Shown: one piece after another, positions 44,202 to 53,323 of the stretch | Layout: each line of letters begins with the position of its first letter | Numbering within the stretch: position 1 is the first letter of the stretch | Assembly (NCBI RefSeq): GCF_003047285.1 | Contig: NZ_PZYX01000001.1 | Span: forward strand, 310,001 to 374,000 | Direction: 5' to 3' | Source: Nocardioides allogilvus | GTDB taxonomy: Bacteria > Actinomycetota > Actinomycetes > Propionibacteriales > Nocardioidaceae | Length of the DNA: 64,000 bases | Made by a program: the position numbers and the translations under genes | The notes under the pieces: generated by a model | Databases searched by the model: none | What the model saw: only the letters and a program-made list of their open reading frames with translations | Told to the model about the DNA's origin: nothing

Positions 44202-46058
44202 ATGCGTCCCACCCCTGCACTCACCAGCGCCGCCGCGTCCGCCCTCGTCGTGGGCGTCCTCGCCGCTGCTCCGCCCGCTCCGGCCCAAGCCCCGCCAGCG
44301 GCCTCGACGCAGACCGCGCAGGCAGCGGAGCGGCCCACGGCCAAGATCCCGACAGCCGTCGGCACCGGGGGAGCGGTCTCCACGGTCGACCCGGAGGCCA
44401 GCGCGGCCGCGCTCAAGGTGCTCAAGCGCGGGGGCAACGCCGCCGATGCGGCGGTCGCCGCGGCCGCGACCCTGGGGGTGACCGAGCCCTACAGCGCCGG
44501 CCTCGGTGGTGGCGGTTACTTCGTCTTCTACGACGCCGAGTCCGGCAAGGTCAGCACCATCGACGGGCGCGAGACCGCGCCGAAGAAGATGCCCAGCGAC
44601 GCCTTCATCGACCCCGCCACCGGCAAGCCCTACAACTTCACTCCCGAGCTGGTGACCAGTGGCGTCAGCGTCGGCACGCCCGGGACCCCGGCCACTTGGG
44701 AACGGGCCCTGAGGAAGTACGGCACGCTCTCGCTCGCCGACGCGCTCAAGCCCGCAATCAAGGTCGCCACCCGCGGCTTCAAGGTCGACGAGACCTTCCG
44801 TCAGCAGACCCTCGACAACGAGGAGCGCTTCCGCGCCTTCAAGGCGACCAAGAAGCTGTTCCTGCCCAAGGGTGACGCGCCCGCTGTCGGCTCGATCTTC
44901 ACCAACCCCGACCTGGCCGACACCTACACCGACCTCGCCGCGCGCGGCATGAAGGCGTTCTACCGCGGCAAGCTGGCCAAGCTGATGGTCGACATCGTCC
45001 GCGACCCGCGCACGACGAAGAGCACCGACCTCCCGGTGCCGCGTGGCTATCTCTCCCGCAGCGACCTCAGGGACTACAAGGTCCTCGGGCAGGCGCCGAC
45101 CAAGATCTCCTACCGCGGCTACGACGTCTACGGCATGGCGCCGTCGTCGAGCGGTGGCTCCACCGTCGGCGAGGCGCTCAACATCCTCGAGCGCACCGAC
45201 TTCACCGGCAAGGCGCCCGAGCAGGTCCTCCACCACTACCTCGAGGCCGGGGCGCTGGCCTTCGCCGATCGCGCGAAGTACCTCGGCGACCCGCGCTTCG
45301 TCGACGTACCCCTCCCGACGCTGTTGAGCGACAAGTTCGCCGCCGAGCGGGCCTGCTCCCTCGACCCCGCCAAGGCGGCGGTGAAGCCGGTCGCGGCCGG
45401 TGACGCTGCGGCCTACGACGGGGTCTGTCCGGCACCGGCGGCCGGCGGGACCACCGATGCGGACACCGAGAACATCTCGACGACCAACCTCACGGTCGCC
45501 GACAAGTGGGGCAACGTCGTGGAGTACACCCTCACGATCGAGCAGACCGGCGGCTCCGGGATGGTCGTGCCCCGTCACGGCTTCATCCTCAACAACGAGC
45601 TGACCGACTTCTCGACGGTCTTCGACCCGGCCGACCCCAACCGCATCCAGCCCGGCAAGCGCCCGCGCTCGTCGATGAGCCCGACGATCGTGCTCAAGGA
45701 CGGCAAGCCCTTCCTGGCCCTGGGCTCGCCCGGCGGCTCCACGATCATCACCACCGTGCTGCAGATGCTCGTCAACCGGATCGACCTGGGCATGAGCATC
45801 GAGCAGGCCATCGCGGCGCCGCGCTCCAGCCCGCGCAACACGGCGAGCGTGACCTCCGAGCCCGAGTTCATCACGGCGTACGGCGCCGCGCTGACCGCCC
45901 TCGGGCACAAGCTCGTCCCCGCGGGTGACGCGTTCACCAGCGCGGCACAGATCGGGGCCGCGACGGCGATCGAGTTCGGTCCCGGCGGCCAGCTCACGGC
46001 CGTCTCGGAGCCGGTCCGTCGAGGAGGCGGGGCTGCGCGGGTGGTCGACCCGAAGTGA
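44202..46058 (+). CDS. ggt: Secreted gamma-glutamyltransferase
   Basis: A 618-residue Ntn-hydrolase that cleaves glutathione and other gamma-glutamyl compounds. The signal peptide is about 30 residues (ALVVGVLAAAPPAPAQA). Self-processing occurs before the catalytic Thr427 in ENISTTNLTV; substrate and oxyanion residues lie in GGSGMVVP and SMSPTIVLKDG. GGAGG at 44192 supports ATG 44202. Its stop overlaps the next gene's GTG by four bases. Its position between miaA and dapF looks like an insertion in the conserved cluster. Confidence 0.92.
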   Translation: MRPTPALTSAAASALVVGVLAAAPPAPAQAPPAASTQTAQAAERPTAKIPTAVGTGGAVSTVDPEASAAALKVLKRGGNAADAAVAAAATLGVTEPYSAGLGGGGYFVFYDAESGKVSTIDGRETAPKKMPSDAFIDPATGKPYNFTPELVTSGVSVGTPGTPATWERALRKYGTLSLADALKPAIKVATRGFKVDETFRQQTLDNEERFRAFKATKKLFLPKGDAPAVGSIFTNPDLADTYTDLAARGMKAFYRGKLAKLMVDIVRDPRTTKSTDLPVPRGYLSRSDLRDYKVLGQAPTKISYRGYDVYGMAPSSSGGSTVGEALNILERTDFTGKAPEQVLHHYLEAGALAFADRAKYLGDPRFVDVPLPTLLSDKFAAERACSLDPAKAAVKPVAAGDAAAYDGVCPAPAAGGTTDADTENISTTNLTVADKWGNVVEYTLTIEQTGGSGMVVPRHGFILNNELTDFSTVFDPADPNRIQPGKRPRSSMSPTIVLKDGKPFLALGSPGGSTIITTVLQMLVNRIDLGMSIEQAIAAPRSSPRNTASVTSEPEFITAYGAALTALGHKLVPAGDAFTSAAQIGAATAIEFGPGGQLTAVSEPVRRGGGAARVVDPK

Positions 46059-46588
46059 CGACGATCTACTACACCGGCTGCTCGCTGGACGGGTTCATCG
46101 CGACGCCCGACCACTCGCTCGACTGGCTGACCTCGCGTGACATCGACGAGGCGGGGCCGATGCACTACGCGGGGTTCCGCGAGCAGATCGGCGCCTGCGT
46201 CATGGGCGCCACGACCTGGCAGTGGATCCTCGACCACGACGACGAACCGTGGGGCGACCTGGCGACGTACGTCATGACCCACCGCGACTTCGAGCCGGTC
46301 ACGTCCGTCACCTTCACTGCCGACGCCGTCGAGGACGTGCATGCGCAGGCCGTCGAGCGGGCCGCGGGCAAGGACCTGTGGCTGGTCGGCGGCGGCGAGC
46401 TCGTCGGTCAGTTCCACGACGCCGGCCTGCTCGACGAGGTGTGGGTCCAGTACGCCCCGGTGACGCTGGGCGCCGGCACGCCGGTGCTGCCGCGACACGT
46501 CGAGCTGAAGCTGGAGGAGGTCGCCCGCAACCGTGACTTCGTCTGCGCTCGGCACACTGTGGTGAAGCCTGCGACAATCGCATCGTGA
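46055..46588 (+). CDS. RibD C-terminal/dihydrofolate reductase-like protein
   Basis: A 177-residue oxidoreductase-like protein of the RibD_C/DHFR fold family, starting IYYTGCSLDGFIATPDHSLDWL and containing LWLVGGGELVGQFHDAGLLDE. Members reduce diverse substrates with NADPH, but most are uncharacterised. The GTG overlaps the ggt stop, and the dapF GTG overlaps its own stop, so three genes are coupled. A role in riboflavin synthesis is unlikely because the deaminase half is missing. Confidence 0.82.
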   Translation: MTTIYYTGCSLDGFIATPDHSLDWLTSRDIDEAGPMHYAGFREQIGACVMGATTWQWILDHDDEPWGDLATYVMTHRDFEPVTSVTFTADAVEDVHAQAVERAAGKDLWLVGGGELVGQFHDAGLLDEVWVQYAPVTLGAGTPVLPRHVELKLEEVARNRDFVCARHTVVKPATIAS

Positions 46589-47370
46589 GCTATCGCTTCC
46601 TCAAGGGTCACGGCACGGAGAACGACTTCGTGCTCCTGCCCGACCCCCACGGCACCGTCCACGGCGAGCTGAGTGCCGAGCGGGTGCGTGCGCTGTGCGA
46701 CCGGCGCGCGGGCATCGGCGGTGACGGCGTGCTCCGCGCGGTCCGCGACGGAGAGCGCTGGTTCATGGACTACCGCAACGCCGACGGGTCGCTCAGCGAG
46801 ATGTGCGGCAACGGCGTCCGGGTCTTCGCCCGCTACCTCCTCGACCACGAGGGCGCCACGACGCCGCTCGAGATCGACACCCGCGCCGGGGTCAAGACCG
46901 TCACCCTCAGCGGCGGCGACCTCACCGTCGACATGGGCAGTCCCGCCGTGCTCGCGACCACGAAGGTCAGCGTCGACGGGGTCGCCCACGAGGCGCTGCA
47001 CGTGTCGATGGGCAACCCCCACGCCGTCGCGTTCGTCGGGTCGCTCGACGAGGCCGGGAGTCTGCTCGAGGAGCCCGGCTTCGACCACGATGTCTATCCC
47101 GACGGGGTCAACGTCGAGTTCGTCGTACGCCGCAGCGCACACCACGTCGCGATGCGGGTCCACGAGCGCGGGTCCGGGGAGACGCGATCGTGCGGCACCG
47201 GCGCCTGCGCGGTGATGGTCGCCGCAGCGCTCGCTGACGAGGCACCTCGCGGGACGCCGTACCGCATCGACGTGACCGGCGGGAGCCTCGAGATCACCTG
47301 GACCGACGACGACCGGATCCTGATGACAGGTCCGGCCGTGCTCGTCGCCGAGGGCACCTCGGACCTCTGA
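46585..47370 (+). CDS. dapF: Diaminopimelate epimerase DapF
   Basis: A 261-residue cofactor-independent epimerase converting LL- to meso-diaminopimelate for peptidoglycan and lysine. The two catalytic cysteines are Cys74 in EMCGNGVR and Cys203 in SCGTGA. The GTG overlaps the upstream stop (GTGA), but GACAAT ends six bases before it, so an internal leaderless promoter is also possible. The miaA-dapF-hflX order is the common actinobacterial arrangement. Confidence 0.94.
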   Translation: MSYRFLKGHGTENDFVLLPDPHGTVHGELSAERVRALCDRRAGIGGDGVLRAVRDGERWFMDYRNADGSLSEMCGNGVRVFARYLLDHEGATTPLEIDTRAGVKTVTLSGGDLTVDMGSPAVLATTKVSVDGVAHEALHVSMGNPHAVAFVGSLDEAGSLLEEPGFDHDVYPDGVNVEFVVRRSAHHVAMRVHERGSGETRSCGTGACAVMVAAALADEAPRGTPYRIDVTGGSLEITWTDDDRILMTGPAVLVAEGTSDL

Positions 47371-47395
47371 GCGAAGCGGGTCCTAGGATCCGGGC

Positions 47396-48172
47396 ATGGA
47401 CATCACCGGATCCTCTGCCATCGTCACCGGCGGCGCCAGCGGCATCGGCGCCGCGGCCGCGCGAGCACTCGCCGCCCGCGGCGCGATCGTCGTCGTCGCC
47501 GACATCAACGCCGAGCTGGGCGAGGCCCTGGCCGCCGAGATCAAGGGTGTCTTCGCCCGCGTCGACGTGACCGACACCGAGCAGATCGCCGCCGCGGTCG
47601 AGGCCGCCGCCGAGGTCGCCCCGTTGCGTGCGTGCGTCAACTCCGCCGGCATCGGCTGGGCCCAGCGCACGATCGGCCGCGACGGGCAGCTGGCGTCGGC
47701 CCATGACCTCGTCGCCTTCCGCAAGGTCGTCGAGATCAACCTGATCGGCACCTTCGACATGACCCGCCAGGCCGCGACCGTGATGAGCCGCAACGAGCCC
47801 GACGCCGACGGCCAGCGGGGCGCGATCGTCAACCTCGCGTCCGTCGCGGCCTTCGATGGCCAGATCGGCCAGTCGTCCTACTCCGCGTCGAAGGGCGGCG
47901 TGGTCGGCATGACCCTGCCGATCGCGCGCGACCTCTCGGCCGCCGGCATCCGCCTCAACACGGTGGCGCCCGGCCTGATCGACACCCCGATCTACGATGC
48001 CTTCCCCAACCCCGACGAGTTCAAGGCCAACCTCGGCCAGAACGTCCTGTTCCCGAAGCGTCTGGGTCACGCCGAGGAGCTCGCGAGCATGGTCGTTGAG
48101 TGCATCACCAACTCCTACATGAACGGCGAGACCATCCGCGTCGACGGTGGCATCCGGATGCCTCCGAAGTAG
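47396..48172 (+). CDS. Short-chain dehydrogenase (3-hydroxyacyl-CoA dehydrogenase-like)
   Basis: A 258-residue NAD(P)-dependent oxidoreductase. The nucleotide-binding TGGASGIG is at residues 11-18, the NSAG motif near 82, and the catalytic Tyr-Lys in SSYSASKGG. Pattern and length resemble type II 3-hydroxyacyl-CoA dehydrogenases. TAGGAT (47384-47389) ends six bases before the ATG, so it is probably a leaderless single gene. The substrate is uncertain. Confidence 0.88.
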   Translation: MDITGSSAIVTGGASGIGAAAARALAARGAIVVVADINAELGEALAAEIKGVFARVDVTDTEQIAAAVEAAAEVAPLRACVNSAGIGWAQRTIGRDGQLASAHDLVAFRKVVEINLIGTFDMTRQAATVMSRNEPDADGQRGAIVNLASVAAFDGQIGQSSYSASKGGVVGMTLPIARDLSAAGIRLNTVAPGLIDTPIYDAFPNPDEFKANLGQNVLFPKRLGHAEELASMVVECITNSYMNGETIRVDGGIRMPPK

Positions 48173-48223
48173 GGCCCATCGGCCTGTGCTGACGTCGCGG
48201 GCGTCTCGTCGTACCCTCTTTTG

Positions 48224-49531
48224 GTGAAAATCTTCGGGGGTGGACGTTCACTGGCGCGCGCCACGGTGCTCGCACTGACGGCAGGCCTGCTCGTTGCCTT
48301 CGGGAGTACGCCGACCGCGACTGCTGCGACGGTGGTGCCGTGCGTCGTCAGCTACAGCGGGACGGGCAAGACGATCGAGCCCGACCCCGACGCCGGGGGG
48401 CCCAAGCTCACCTCGGCCGTGATCCCAGTCCCCGCGTCGTCGAACGTGCTGGACGTTGATGTCACCTATCGCATCACCCACCGCAACGCAGCGAAGGTTC
48501 GGGTCGACCTGCTCAGGACGGCGACCGTCCGCAACATCCTGCAGCCGGTCGTCGCAGGAAGCGGAGCCCAGGTTGCGCCCCTGACGTGGGATGACGAGGC
48601 GACGGCCACCTACACGGCAGCCTCGCTGGCGGGAACCTACAAGCCCAAGGATCCCCTGAGTGAGATGGATGGGACCGCGCTCGGGGGCAATTGGTATCTC
48701 TACATCTATAACTACGACACGGTTGCAGCGACCCTCACCTCCTGGTCGATCAGGGTGTCCCGCAGTGTGTGTGACGCGGACGGCGACGGCGCGGAGGACC
48801 GCGCTGTCGACAACTGCGTCGGGATGGACAACCCCGACCAGATCGACCTCGACAACGACGGACGCGGCAACCCGTGTGACGACGACCTGGACGGCGACGG
48901 TGTCGCCAACAACTCCGACAACTGCCTGACGTTGTCCAACCCCGACCAGGCCGACGCCGATGCCGATGGCCTGGGTGACCCGTGCGACGGCGACGGGGAC
49001 GGGGACGGCGTGGTGCACGCCGACAACTGCCCCACGGTCGCCAACGCCGACCAGGCCGACACCGACGGCGACGCAGCGGGCAACGCGTGCGACCTCGACG
49101 ACGACGGCGACGGCAAGGCCGACCCGCAGGACGTGTGCTCGGTCCTCGGCGGGGCCACGCCCAGCGGCTGCCCCAGCGTCGATCGCAGCGTGAAGCTCCG
49201 CTACAAGGCCACGAAGCGAGCGCTCACCGGGCGTCTGTCCGCCGACGTGGCTGGCTGCGTGGCGAAGCAGCGGGTCAGCGTGTGGCAGGTGAGGAAGGGC
49301 AAGGACCGCCGCATCGACCGGGTCCGGACGAGCGCGTCGGGCGCGTTCAAGACCCAGCCCGGTCGGCGTACCGGGAAGTTCTACGCCACGGTGCCGCTCA
49401 CGGTCGTTCCCGGAGCCGCGGAGTCGCTGCGGCGAAGTCGCGCAAGACCCGGGTTCGTCGCTGAGGGCTATCTCGCTCGCGCCGCGGGAGTCGGCGACCT
49501 ACTCTTGAGGGCATATGACGAACGCACCTGA
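48224..49531 (+). CDS. Secreted P-domain/thrombospondin type 3 repeat protein, probably frameshifted near its end
   Basis: A 435-residue surface protein. A signal peptide ends near residue 35. A P/Homo-B-like beta domain (about 38-172, with DVTYRITHRN and LTSWSIRVSR) is followed by calcium-binding TSP3 repeats of the DADGDG/DNCPTVANADQADTDGD type (about 173-310) and a C-terminal beta domain. GTG 48224 follows TACCCT by six bases. From about 49424 the frame runs on and overlaps hflX by 17 bases. Restoring one G there would give a short end, ECAAAKSRKTRVRR, stopping at 49464, so a one-base deletion or base-call error is likely. Confidence 0.78.
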   Translation: MKIFGGGRSLARATVLALTAGLLVAFGSTPTATAATVVPCVVSYSGTGKTIEPDPDAGGPKLTSAVIPVPASSNVLDVDVTYRITHRNAAKVRVDLLRTATVRNILQPVVAGSGAQVAPLTWDDEATATYTAASLAGTYKPKDPLSEMDGTALGGNWYLYIYNYDTVAATLTSWSIRVSRSVCDADGDGAEDRAVDNCVGMDNPDQIDLDNDGRGNPCDDDLDGDGVANNSDNCLTLSNPDQADADADGLGDPCDGDGDGDGVVHADNCPTVANADQADTDGDAAGNACDLDDDGDGKADPQDVCSVLGGATPSGCPSVDRSVKLRYKATKRALTGRLSADVAGCVAKQRVSVWQVRKGKDRRIDRVRTSASGAFKTQPGRRTGKFYATVPLTVVPGAAESLRRSRARPGFVAEGYLARAAGVGDLLLRAYDERT

Positions 49532-51002
49532 CTTCAATCTGGACGCTGCTCTCGACGCGACCGACGACTGGGACGACCTCGAGTCCGGCGACGCCGACGA
49601 ACTGGTCTCGCCCGACGGCCCCGACCCCGAGGAGGAGCTCACCACCGGTGAGCAGGACCTCGCCGAGCGGCACGCCCTCCGGCGCGTGGACGGGCTGCGC
49701 ACCGAGCTCGAGGACATCACCGAGGTCGAATACCGCCAGCTCCGGCTGGAGAAGGTCATCCTCGTCGGCGTCTGGACCTCCGGCACCGTCGCCGATGCCG
49801 AGAACTCGATGGCCGAGCTCGCGCTGCTCGCCGAGACCGCCGGCTCCGAGGTGCTCGACGCGATCTACCAGCGCCGGCAGACCCCCGACCCGGCCACGTT
49901 CATCGGTCGCGGCAAGGTCGAGGGCCTCTTCGAGATCGTGCAGGCCTCCGGTGCCGACACGGTGATCCTGGACGGCGACCTTGCGCCCAGCCAGCTGCGC
50001 AACCTCGAGGACAAGCTCAAGGTCAAGGCGATCGACCGGACCGGGCTGATCCTCGACATCTTCGCCCAGCACGCGAAGTCCAAGGAGGGCCAGGCGCAGG
50101 TCGAGCTGGCCCAGCTCAACTACATGAAGCAGCGCCTGCGCGGCTGGGGTGGCAACCTCTCCCGCCAGGCCGGCGGTCGCGTGTCCGGCGGTGAGGGTAT
50201 CGGTGGTCGTGGCCCCGGTGAGACCAAGATCGAGACCGACCGGCGCCGGATCAACACCAAGATCGCCAAGCTCCGCAAGGAGCTCAAGGAGCTCAAGGGC
50301 ACCCGCGCGACCATGCGCCAGGAGCGCTCGCGCAACCACATCCCCAGCGTCTCGATCGCGGGCTACACCAACGCCGGCAAGTCCTCGATCCTCAACCGGC
50401 TCACCGATGCCGGGGTGCTGGTCGACGACTCGCTGTTCGCGACGCTCGACCCGACCACGCGGCGTACGACCACGAAGGACGGACGCGTCTACACGATGTC
50501 CGACACCGTCGGCTTCGTGCGCCACCTGCCCCACCAGCTGGTCGAGGCGTTCCGCTCCACGCTGGAGGAGGTCGCCGACTCCGACCTGATCCTGCACGTT
50601 GTCGACGGCTCCCACCCCGACCCCGAGGGCCAGCTGGCCGCGGTGCGCGAGGTGTTCGCCGAGATCCACGCCTCGAAGGTCCCCGAGCTGGTCCTGATCA
50701 ACAAGGCCGACGCGGCCGACCCGATGGTGATCGCCCGGCTGCGGGCGCGCGAGCCGCACAGCGTGGTGGTCAGCGCCCGGACCGGTGAGGGCATCGACGA
50801 GGCGCTCGCCGCGATCGAGGCCGAGCTGCCGCGCCCGAGCGTGCAGTTCGAGGCGCTGCTGCCCTACGAGCGTGGCGACCTGCTCAACCGGCTGCACCAG
50901 CAGGGCGAGATCGAGTCCCTGGAGCACACCGGCGACGGCACCCTCGTCAAGGGCCGCGCCAACGCCGACCTCGCGAGCGACCTGGCGGCGTACGCCGTCT
51001 GA
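49515..51002 (+). CDS. hflX: GTPase HflX
   Basis: A 495-residue ribosome-associated GTPase that rescues stalled or heat-damaged ribosomes. The N-terminal HflX domain contains FIGRGKVEGL and DGDLAPSQLRNLED; the linker is GGRGPGETKIETDRRR; the G1 motif AGYTNAGKSS is near residues 281-290, followed by DTVGFVRHLPHQLVEAFRST and NKAD. About 60 acidic N-terminal residues precede the domain. In this strain the upstream TSP3 gene reads into its start. A terminator follows. Confidence 0.94.
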   Translation: MTNAPDFNLDAALDATDDWDDLESGDADELVSPDGPDPEEELTTGEQDLAERHALRRVDGLRTELEDITEVEYRQLRLEKVILVGVWTSGTVADAENSMAELALLAETAGSEVLDAIYQRRQTPDPATFIGRGKVEGLFEIVQASGADTVILDGDLAPSQLRNLEDKLKVKAIDRTGLILDIFAQHAKSKEGQAQVELAQLNYMKQRLRGWGGNLSRQAGGRVSGGEGIGGRGPGETKIETDRRRINTKIAKLRKELKELKGTRATMRQERSRNHIPSVSIAGYTNAGKSSILNRLTDAGVLVDDSLFATLDPTTRRTTTKDGRVYTMSDTVGFVRHLPHQLVEAFRSTLEEVADSDLILHVVDGSHPDPEGQLAAVREVFAEIHASKVPELVLINKADAADPMVIARLRAREPHSVVVSARTGEGIDEALAAIEAELPRPSVQFEALLPYERGDLLNRLHQQGEIESLEHTGDGTLVKGRANADLASDLAAYAV

Positions 51003-51013
51003 CGCCGCTGCGA

Positions 51014-51046
51014 CCCGGTGGCCACGCGCAACGCGTGACCACCGGG
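51014..51046. terminator. Terminator after hflX
   Basis: CCCGGTGG (51014-51021) pairs with CCACCGGG (51039-51046), with CACGCG/CGCGTG inside and a short loop. It serves hflX and the converging M14 peptidase gene. Confidence 0.75.
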
Positions 51047-51053
51047 GCCGAGC

Positions 51054-53174
51054 TCACTGCTTGAGCGGCCTGCAGGCGTTGCCGACGTCCACGGACTGGC
51101 CGCGGTCGACGATCACCTCGCGGGTGTTGATGACGTCGCCCCGCTTGTCGGCGCAGCTGACCAGCCACGCCTCCTTGATGCCGGTGTCGATCGGCGGGTC
51201 GGGGCTCTCGAAGCTGACCTCGCCCGACCAGTCGTACTCCGGCGTACCGCCGGCGTAGTTGTTGGCCTCGATCGTGTACGTGCCCGCGACCGGGTCTGGG
51301 ATCCGGATGACCTCCGGGTTGGCCAAGGTCGCGCCCGAGCCGACGGCTTCACCGTCGGGCCCGATCACGAAGAAGTCCCAGTCCTGCGCCTCTGCGTCCA
51401 CCGTCGGCCACGAGATCGACACGACCGCATAACCGTTGTCGGCATCCGGCAGGCCCTGCACCTCGAAGGTGGTGAGCTCGCTCGCGCCGACCGCCGGCAC
51501 GCCGGCCGGGTTGGTCAGCGTCGCGGGAGCCTGCGGGTCCGCCTCGGGGAGGCGGCCGTAGCGCCCGGCCACGAGCGGCCGCGTCGACGGGTTGACGTCG
51601 ATCGTGAAGGCGCCGCCGGTGGAGACGTATTCCGAGCTGAGCGTGTCCTCGTAGAGCAACGGCTGGCCGATGCTGCCGTCCGGCTGGATCACCGGAGAGG
51701 TGGGCGACACGTGGTGCTTGCGCACCGTGATCGTGTGCTTGGTCGGCGCGGTGCCGGTTATCTGCGAGTGCAGCGCCGGGTCCAGGGCAGCCTCGGCCGC
51801 CCGGTAGTAGGACTCCTGGTTGCCACCCTCGCCGGCACCCGCGGCCGGCTCGAGGCCGAGGTACTCAGCCACCACACCCGACTCGTAGTCCGGGTGGAAG
51901 CCCTCAGTGCCGATCTCGAAGGTGTAGCCGAGACCGCCGGTGATCCAGTAGCTCCAGTCCTCCGTCGAGCCGGAGGTGTCATAGAGCTGGTACGACGCCT
52001 GGCTGGTGTACTGGTTGGCGGCCGCCATCGAGTCGCCGAGCGTCTTGAGCTGGGGCTCGTCCGGAGCCTTGCCGGTCGCGGCGATCGCCGGCGGCCGGAG
52101 CACGAGGTTGCTGAAGGTGTGGTTGGAGATCATCACCGTCACCGCGCGCTCGGAGATGAATTTCCGCACCGCGTCCGACTCGGGCTCGCTGCCGGGGGAG
52201 TCCCCGCGGAAGGTGTCGCTCGACCAGCTGGTGCTGGCACCGCCGCCGCCCCAGAAGCCGGGGTAGTTGCGGTTGAGGTCGGTGCCGCGCAGGCGACCGG
52301 CCGGGTTGTCGGCGCAGGTGCCGCCGAGGAACGCCGGCGAGGTGAAGGTGGAGATCGCGCAGTTCTTGCGCTTCATCTCGTAGTCGAAGCGGGAGAAGTC
52401 GCCGAGCGGGGCGGCGTCGCGCGAGATCTTGAAGCCGTCGACGTTGACGACCGGGACGATCACGACCCGCGAGTCGGCCAGGATCGCGCGTGCGCGGGCC
52501 TCGCCATCGGCGTACGACTCGAGCAGGTCGAAGCCGAACTCGATGGTGTGCTCCGCGCTGGGCCACTCGCGGGCGTGGTGGGCGCCCATCAGCAGGAAGA
52601 CCGGCTTGCCGTCCTTGACGGTGTCGGCGCGGGTGCTGATCTCGAGGCCGCGGATCTCCTCGCCGAGCACCGTCTCGTTCTCCAGCGTCAGCGGCTTGGT
52701 GAGGGCGGGGTACTGCTCGGCGAGCAGGGCCAGGTCGGCGACGTAGTCGTCGTAGGTGCGATAGGCCGTGCGACCGCTCGGCAGCGGCGACTCCTCGACG
52801 CTCGCCGCATAGGCCCGGTCGGCCTTGCGGTTGGCCTTGGCCTGCGCCTCGAGGTCGCGGACCTTGACCCGCCAGGTGTAGCCGGCCTCGCGCAGCCGCT
52901 GCTCGTCCGCGGCGCCGTGCAGGACGACCGCTATGCCGCGCTCGGTGGCGTGCTCGGTCGCGTCGAGGCCGAGCGCGATGACCTCGTTGCGCTCCTCGAC
53001 CGTGGGTGCGTTGACCATCACGAGGCTCGTGGTCTCGTCGGTGCTCACCTGCTGGATCTCGCGTGGGGTGCTGTCCTCGGCAGCCGTGCTGACCGTGGAC
53101 GCCATCGCGGTGGCGAGACCTCCACCGAGGATGACGATGCCTACTTTGCGCAGGCGTGTGTGCAGCGTGCTCAT
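51054..53174 (-). CDS. Secreted M14 family zinc carboxypeptidase
   Basis: A 706-residue exported metallopeptidase. A signal peptide (about 1-31) and an inhibitory-type prodomain precede the catalytic domain. Zinc ligands are His200 and Glu203 in HHARE and His352 in ISNHTF; Arg302 and Asn303 in LNRNYPGFW bind substrate; Glu420 in YTFEIGTEG is the general base. A C-terminal beta-sandwich region (about 480-690) may bind the surface or a substrate. GGGAGG precedes the ATG. It probably trims extracellular peptides. Confidence 0.9.
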   Translation of the reverse strand: MSTLHTRLRKVGIVILGGGLATAMASTVSTAAEDSTPREIQQVSTDETTSLVMVNAPTVEERNEVIALGLDATEHATERGIAVVLHGAADEQRLREAGYTWRVKVRDLEAQAKANRKADRAYAASVEESPLPSGRTAYRTYDDYVADLALLAEQYPALTKPLTLENETVLGEEIRGLEISTRADTVKDGKPVFLLMGAHHAREWPSAEHTIEFGFDLLESYADGEARARAILADSRVVIVPVVNVDGFKISRDAAPLGDFSRFDYEMKRKNCAISTFTSPAFLGGTCADNPAGRLRGTDLNRNYPGFWGGGGASTSWSSDTFRGDSPGSEPESDAVRKFISERAVTVMISNHTFSNLVLRPPAIAATGKAPDEPQLKTLGDSMAAANQYTSQASYQLYDTSGSTEDWSYWITGGLGYTFEIGTEGFHPDYESGVVAEYLGLEPAAGAGEGGNQESYYRAAEAALDPALHSQITGTAPTKHTITVRKHHVSPTSPVIQPDGSIGQPLLYEDTLSSEYVSTGGAFTIDVNPSTRPLVAGRYGRLPEADPQAPATLTNPAGVPAVGASELTTFEVQGLPDADNGYAVVSISWPTVDAEAQDWDFFVIGPDGEAVGSGATLANPEVIRIPDPVAGTYTIEANNYAGGTPEYDWSGEVSFESPDPPIDTGIKEAWLVSCADKRGDVINTREVIVDRGQSVDVGNACRPLKQ

Positions 53175-53323
53175 TGATCCTCCCGGAACGTGCCCAGCCG
53201 GGTCTCGGCGGACAGTGTGACCCAGACAACATCAGCGACCGCTGGTTGTCGAGAGTGGCGCCGTACCCGTCTTGAAGTCCCCCGATTGCGGTGCGTTGCG
53301 GGCCCTGAGGGAGGATGTCGCGC

